Shown here piece by piece: positions 59,862 through 64,000 of a DNA stretch of 64,000 bases. The stretch comes from Candidatus Aegiribacteria sp. Lineage in GTDB: Bacteria > Fermentibacterota > Fermentibacteria > Fermentibacterales > JCC-6. The notes beneath the pieces were generated by a model. The model had not been told where the DNA came from, did not search any database, and was given only the letters and a program-made list of their open reading frames with translations. The translations under genes and the position numbers were made by a program. Position 1 is the first letter of the stretch, and every line of letters begins with the position of its first letter. The stretch is taken from NCBI GenBank assembly GCA_030620995.1, contig JAUXIK010000003.1, positions 22,192 to 86,191 of the forward strand, given 5' to 3'.

Positions 59862-61463
59862 GTGAAAAGACTGCTGCCAATTCTGCTGCTGGCATTCATT
59901 CTTCCGGTCAGCGCCGGGACAATATATCTCAATATATTGCATACCAATGATATACACGGAGGAATCGTTCCAAGGGAAGCCTCGTTCCTCAATCCTGATT
60001 TTCCGCCGATGATAGGAGGGGGCGCATATATAAGCGCCTATGTCGATGGAGTCCGGGAAGAGTGCCTGGAAAACGGGGAGTACTGCCTTCTGATCGACGC
60101 CGGTGATATCTACCAGGGAACCCCCACCGGTAATTATGAAAGTGGAAAGCTTATCATCGAATGGATGAACGCCATCGGGTATGACATGATAACCCTTGGC
60201 AACCATGATTTTGATGATGGAGCCGATAACGCTATTAAGCTATCCGAGCAGGCTGATTTTCCTGTGATCTGCTGCAACTTCGTGGATTCTACCACAGGGG
60301 AAATACCTGCGCCTGTCCTGCCTTATGTAATTCTGGAATTCGAAGGTGTGAAAATCGCTTTCATAGGACTTAATACGACTGATACATACGGACTTGTTAC
60401 TCCTGAACTTCTCGGGAATTACATATTTCTCAACGAAGTGGAGATTACCAGAAGGTACATTTCGGAAGTAGAGGAGCAGGGAGCTGATCTGATTATTCTC
60501 GTTTCACATCTTGGACAACCCAGAGATACTGACAAGTACCTGGAGAGAGTGTACGACGCATGGAATGCCGGAGAGGAATACACCAAAGATTTCTGCATGA
60601 ACCATGTAGAACTGACTTGCCTGGTTTCGGGAATAGATCTTATCGTCTCAGGACATATTCATCTGGGTTTTGCTGAACCATGGGTAAGTCCGATGAACCA
60701 TACTCTTGTGGTTCAGGGTTACGCCAATGGAACAGGTATCGGAAGAATAAGGCTGGCTATTGATACTGAATCAGGTTCACTCATAGGCTACGATCTTCCA
60801 GAAGGAGAGGAATACATAAGCCTTCTCCATGATGAATTCTGGCCTGATCAGGAGATAGCGGATCTGATAGAAGATTTCAGAATAATAGCTGAAGCCGGGA
60901 TGGATGAAGTTATAGGTGAGGCCAACGAGCAGATACCAAGGGGAAACGCCGAGCATCCTATGGGCAGGCTCATAGCTGATGCAATGCTCTGGAGTACTGA
61001 AGCGGATGTTGCTCTTATGAATCGGGGCGGCGTCAGAGCCGCGATACCCAGAGGGCTGATCACGCCCAGAATTGTATATCAGGCGATTCCATTTGAGGAG
61101 GATCTCTTCGTCTTTGAACTGACCGGAGCTGAACTCAAGGAAATCCTCGAGACTGGAATGCAGGGACGTCGTCGCGATATGGAGATCGGTGGTCTGACAG
61201 CATACAGAAATCAGGCGATGCCTGATGGAGAGAAGATAAAAGATATGCTGATAGGCGGCGAACCATTCGATCCCGAGAGGATTTACAGGTTTGTTACCAC
61301 CGGTTACCTTGCCATTGGCAATATAGGTTACGATATCATGCTGGAGCATGAGTCAGTACCTGTCGGCGTGACTCTGATGAACGCGGTTACGGAATATATA
61401 TCTTTGCTTGGTGAGATCACTTCAGACAACCAGACCAGGATTATCTGGATTGACGAACCTTAA
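59862..61463 (+). CDS. Secreted 5'-nucleotidase/UshA-like metallophosphatase
   Basis: LHTNDIHGGIVPRE; LIDAGDIYQGTP; TLGNHDFDDG; C-terminal 5'-nucleotidase MNRGGVRAAIPRG. Confidence 0.92.
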   Translation: MKRLLPILLLAFILPVSAGTIYLNILHTNDIHGGIVPREASFLNPDFPPMIGGGAYISAYVDGVREECLENGEYCLLIDAGDIYQGTPTGNYESGKLIIEWMNAIGYDMITLGNHDFDDGADNAIKLSEQADFPVICCNFVDSTTGEIPAPVLPYVILEFEGVKIAFIGLNTTDTYGLVTPELLGNYIFLNEVEITRRYISEVEEQGADLIILVSHLGQPRDTDKYLERVYDAWNAGEEYTKDFCMNHVELTCLVSGIDLIVSGHIHLGFAEPWVSPMNHTLVVQGYANGTGIGRIRLAIDTESGSLIGYDLPEGEEYISLLHDEFWPDQEIADLIEDFRIIAEAGMDEVIGEANEQIPRGNAEHPMGRLIADAMLWSTEADVALMNRGGVRAAIPRGLITPRIVYQAIPFEEDLFVFELTGAELKEILETGMQGRRRDMEIGGLTAYRNQAMPDGEKIKDMLIGGEPFDPERIYRFVTTGYLAIGNIGYDIMLEHESVPVGVTLMNAVTEYISLLGEITSDNQTRIIWIDEP

Positions 61464-61478
61464 CATTTGGGGGCCGGG

Positions 61479-61560
61479 CCTAACATCTAAACATTTTATC
61501 GGGGACATCCACTTTATGGTGCGTGTCCCCGTGTACTGATGATCAAGTTAGCGTGTTAGG
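61479..61560. repeat. REP/MITE-like palindrome
   Basis: Outer CCTAACA/TGTTAGG; inner CGGGGACA-TCCAC…GTG-CG-TGTCCCCG. Confidence 0.7.
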
Positions 61561-61566
61561 ACAACC

Positions 61567-61989
61567 ATGAAGGGAAGAACTATCCTTGCGCTCCTGCTCG
61601 GTGTTCCTGCCGCTATATTCTTCCTGCTGTCAGTTACTTTCCCTGTCCTGGGAAAAACCGGAGAGATCTTCGACCCGATTCTGTCCGCTACATGTCACAG
61701 ATTACCTGAAAGATGCATACAAATGTCCTGGGGAACGAGCGGCCTTTGCGCGAGGTGTACCGCCTTCTGGTTCGGCCTCGCTGTCGGGATTTCTTTCATG
61801 TATCCCAAAATCATTCGGATACCGTTCTGGACCGGTATACTGTTTCTCATTCCTCTGATTATAGATGGTATTGTTCAGAGCGTAACAGCATATGAAAGCA
61901 CCAACATATTTCGCATTCTGACAGGGCTTACCGCAGGAGCGGGGATATCAATACTTATATTCGGGAAGATGTTAAAAGATACTGCTTAA
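61567..61989 (+). CDS. DUF2085 membrane protein
   Basis: ATCHRLPERC…GLCARCTAFWFGLAVG. Confidence 0.85.
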   Translation: MKGRTILALLLGVPAAIFFLLSVTFPVLGKTGEIFDPILSATCHRLPERCIQMSWGTSGLCARCTAFWFGLAVGISFMYPKIIRIPFWTGILFLIPLIIDGIVQSVTAYESTNIFRILTGLTAGAGISILIFGKMLKDTA

Positions 61990-62016
61990 TGCTAAGATTT
62001 AGAAAAGAAGGATTAA

Positions 62017-63462
62017 ATGCAATTAAAGAAAACAGGTCTTCTGCTGGGTTTAATTCTAGTTTCTGCCGGTTCAGCTTTGGCTGATTGGCAAAGCTTCCCA
62101 TTGACCGATAATAGTTACGCAGAATCAATGCCATCCGTAGATTTAGATCCGTCTGACAATCCTCATTTTGCGTGGTGTTCTAATAACGATGGTGACTATG
62201 ATATTTATTACTTATCTGAAGCCACTGGAACACCGGCAAAAGTTACCAATAATAACACTAATGACCTGTATCCATGTTTAAGGATAGATCAGGCAGGTAA
62301 TGCACATATTGCTTTCAAGGGATACGATGGTCATGATTATGAAGAATTCTATGTGAATAACATTGGCGGCAGTTTCTGCGACCCTATTCAGGTAAGTTTT
62401 ACAGAAACAGATGTTGGAGTATTTGTTCCTGAACATTCATGCTTGAGTATTGATCCTGCCGGCGTTGCCCATATTGCTTACAAATATGGGTACTATGAAT
62501 ATGGTAACTGGGATATTTACTATGCAAACAATGAGGGCGGAGCATTTGGATCATCGACCAGAATTACTGATGAAACCGGAGGGAAAAGCTACGTTAGACC
62601 TTCAATAGCTCTGGATAATGACAACTATGTTCATACTGTATTTGAAAACGGAGCTGATATCCTCTACACAAACAATGTTGCCGGAACCTTCGATAGTCTG
62701 ACAACAGTAAGCGAAGGACTTTATCGGTGGCATGGTTCGGTAGGGATCGATTCCTCAAACAAGATTCATATTGCTTACGCCGGATACCATGGGGGTGCTT
62801 ACTACATTAATAATGTAAGCGGAAGTTTTGATTCCACATTTGTTTTGTCGAACGATAACAGTATGAATGGACCCGCATCTATAGCGCTGGATCATTTAGA
62901 TAATATCCATATTGCCTTTATCGGCGGGGACTTTGGAAGCCCTGATTCTCAAGAGCTGTATTATGTGAATAATTGTACTGGCAGTTTTGAGGATCCCGAA
63001 CAGATAACCTGCAATAGTGAGCATACCACAGATATATCCCTGAGCGTTGACTCTTTGAGTGCTTGCTATATAGCATTTCTGGAGGGATTTTATGGAAGTA
63101 ATGATTATGAAGTCTGGTATTGCACAAACAGCGGATTTGTCGGAATATCTTCTGACAACACAAGCAGCGCAGGTAACAACCCTTCTTCATTTTCGCTGCA
63201 AAACCATCCAAATCCGTTTAATCCGATAACAAACATCAGTTATCAATTACCGGTTAATGCCGATGTAACCCTCAGCATCTACAACATACTGGGACAGAAG
63301 TTGCTGACACTGGTAAATGAAAATAAGCCCGCTGGTTATCATTCAGTGCTCTGGAACGGCACCGATGAAAACAACCAGCCTGTTCCTTCAGGAGTTTATT
63401 TCTATCAGTTAACAGCAGGGAGCGATTTGTCTGAAACAGAACGAATGATGATCTTGAGATAA
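62017..63462 (+). CDS. Secreted beta-propeller-like protein with type IX-like/FlgD-like C-terminal sorting domain
   Basis: Signal peptide; repeated HIAF…YYVNN…GSF units; C-terminal FSLQNHPNPFNPITNISYQLP…LSIYNILGQKLLTL…VPSGVYFYQLTAG…RMMILR. Confidence 0.88.
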   Translation: MQLKKTGLLLGLILVSAGSALADWQSFPLTDNSYAESMPSVDLDPSDNPHFAWCSNNDGDYDIYYLSEATGTPAKVTNNNTNDLYPCLRIDQAGNAHIAFKGYDGHDYEEFYVNNIGGSFCDPIQVSFTETDVGVFVPEHSCLSIDPAGVAHIAYKYGYYEYGNWDIYYANNEGGAFGSSTRITDETGGKSYVRPSIALDNDNYVHTVFENGADILYTNNVAGTFDSLTTVSEGLYRWHGSVGIDSSNKIHIAYAGYHGGAYYINNVSGSFDSTFVLSNDNSMNGPASIALDHLDNIHIAFIGGDFGSPDSQELYYVNNCTGSFEDPEQITCNSEHTTDISLSVDSLSACYIAFLEGFYGSNDYEVWYCTNSGFVGISSDNTSSAGNNPSSFSLQNHPNPFNPITNISYQLPVNADVTLSIYNILGQKLLTLVNENKPAGYHSVLWNGTDENNQPVPSGVYFYQLTAGSDLSETERMMILR

Positions 63463-63671
63463 GCAGCGAAAAAGAGAAGATTGTTCTGAAAACTAACACT
63501 CCCTGTTTTGCGACTGAAAAATATGATTGACACGAATTAGAGTGCGGATTATCAATGATGTATGATACAATGCCTTGTTGTCCTTTGAAGTTCAAATTCC
63601 ATGATGAATGACGTGATTGCGGTGTTTTTGATGAATCGTTTGGAGAGCAAATCCCTAGGGGTAAAAATGCG

Positions 63672-63980
63672 TTAAAAAGAACCTTTTATAAAGGTCTTAA
63701 AAAGTGTCCCTTGGATTGCCGTAGCCAGCACAAACAGGCCAGTGAGCAGCAGAGCTATTCCACTGCACGACAAAAACTGAAGTACTTTGTTTTTGAGTAC
63801 TGCGACCACAGGGTAATTTACAAGCCAGATTAATACAAACATGGATAGTATCAGAATTGCATAAGTAGCATGTAGCGCGAAGCCTGTGAAGTTAAAGAAT
63901 ACCTCAATCATTACCAATGCTGTCCGTAAAACCACTGCTCCGCAAAAGATTATTACATTCTTCCTGAATTGTAGACTCAT
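63672..63980 (-). CDS. Small predicted membrane protein
   Basis: Three hydrophobic helices. Confidence 0.5.
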   Translation of the reverse strand: MSLQFRKNVIIFCGAVVLRTALVMIEVFFNFTGFALHATYAILILSMFVLIWLVNYPVVAVLKNKVLQFLSCSGIALLLTGLFVLATAIQGTLFKTFIKGSF

Positions 63981-64000
63981 GCTGGTGTTGCCCCCTAACA

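Noticed and set aside
1-64000. CRISPR arrays, BREX/other defence islands, prophage
   Set aside because: No regularly spaced direct repeats seen; the PglZ domain is in a PorX-type receiver fusion with no BREX partners; no phage structural genes

Overview
This 64 kb window is a gene-dense, mostly plus-strand segment of a Gram-negative-type (diderm) bacterial chromosome from a lineage I cannot name. Recognisable blocks, in order: (1) a NuoE/NuoF-like pair plus a 1219-aa fusion of NuoG-like, GltD/NfnB-like and molybdopterin-fold domains; (2) Ogt, a response regulator, an HPt protein, a PAS histidine kinase and an NtrC-like regulator with degenerate AAA+ motifs; (3) glnA, a PMT-like glycosyltransferase, a linear amide hydrolase, a DUF234-type ATPase and a Tim44/zinc-ribbon/TerB-like protein; (4) a LarA-like protein, a PorY-like kinase and a PorX-like response regulator-PglZ protein, followed by tsaE-tsaB-(rimI::purine nucleoside phosphorylase fusion)-folC; (5) secG, tRNA-Leu with anticodon AAG, a MITE-like 28-bp perfect inverted repeat and ridA; (6) a complete tolQ-tolR-tolA-like-tolB-pal-cpoB operon; (7) tRNA-Leu(UAG), tig-clpP-clpX-engB-purA, a TatD::radical SAM fusion and rsmA; (8) envelope, outer-membrane and LPS-type genes, ending in a cluster of secreted/OM proteins (OB-fold, HhH, PorV/UPF0164-like, 5'-nucleotidase) and a protein with a C-terminal type IX-like sorting/FlgD-like domain. 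Most notable observations: a PorXY-like system with cargo-like C-terminal domains; several genes whose conserved N-termini are encoded with no ATG/GTG/TTG but have strong Shine-Dalgarno sequences before ATA, ATC, CTG or ATT; a bacterial A34 tRNA-Leu; a RimI-PNP fusion; and the fused oxidoreductase. No CRISPR array, rRNA or intact transposase was seen. All calls come from reading sequence and protein motifs; no database search was run.
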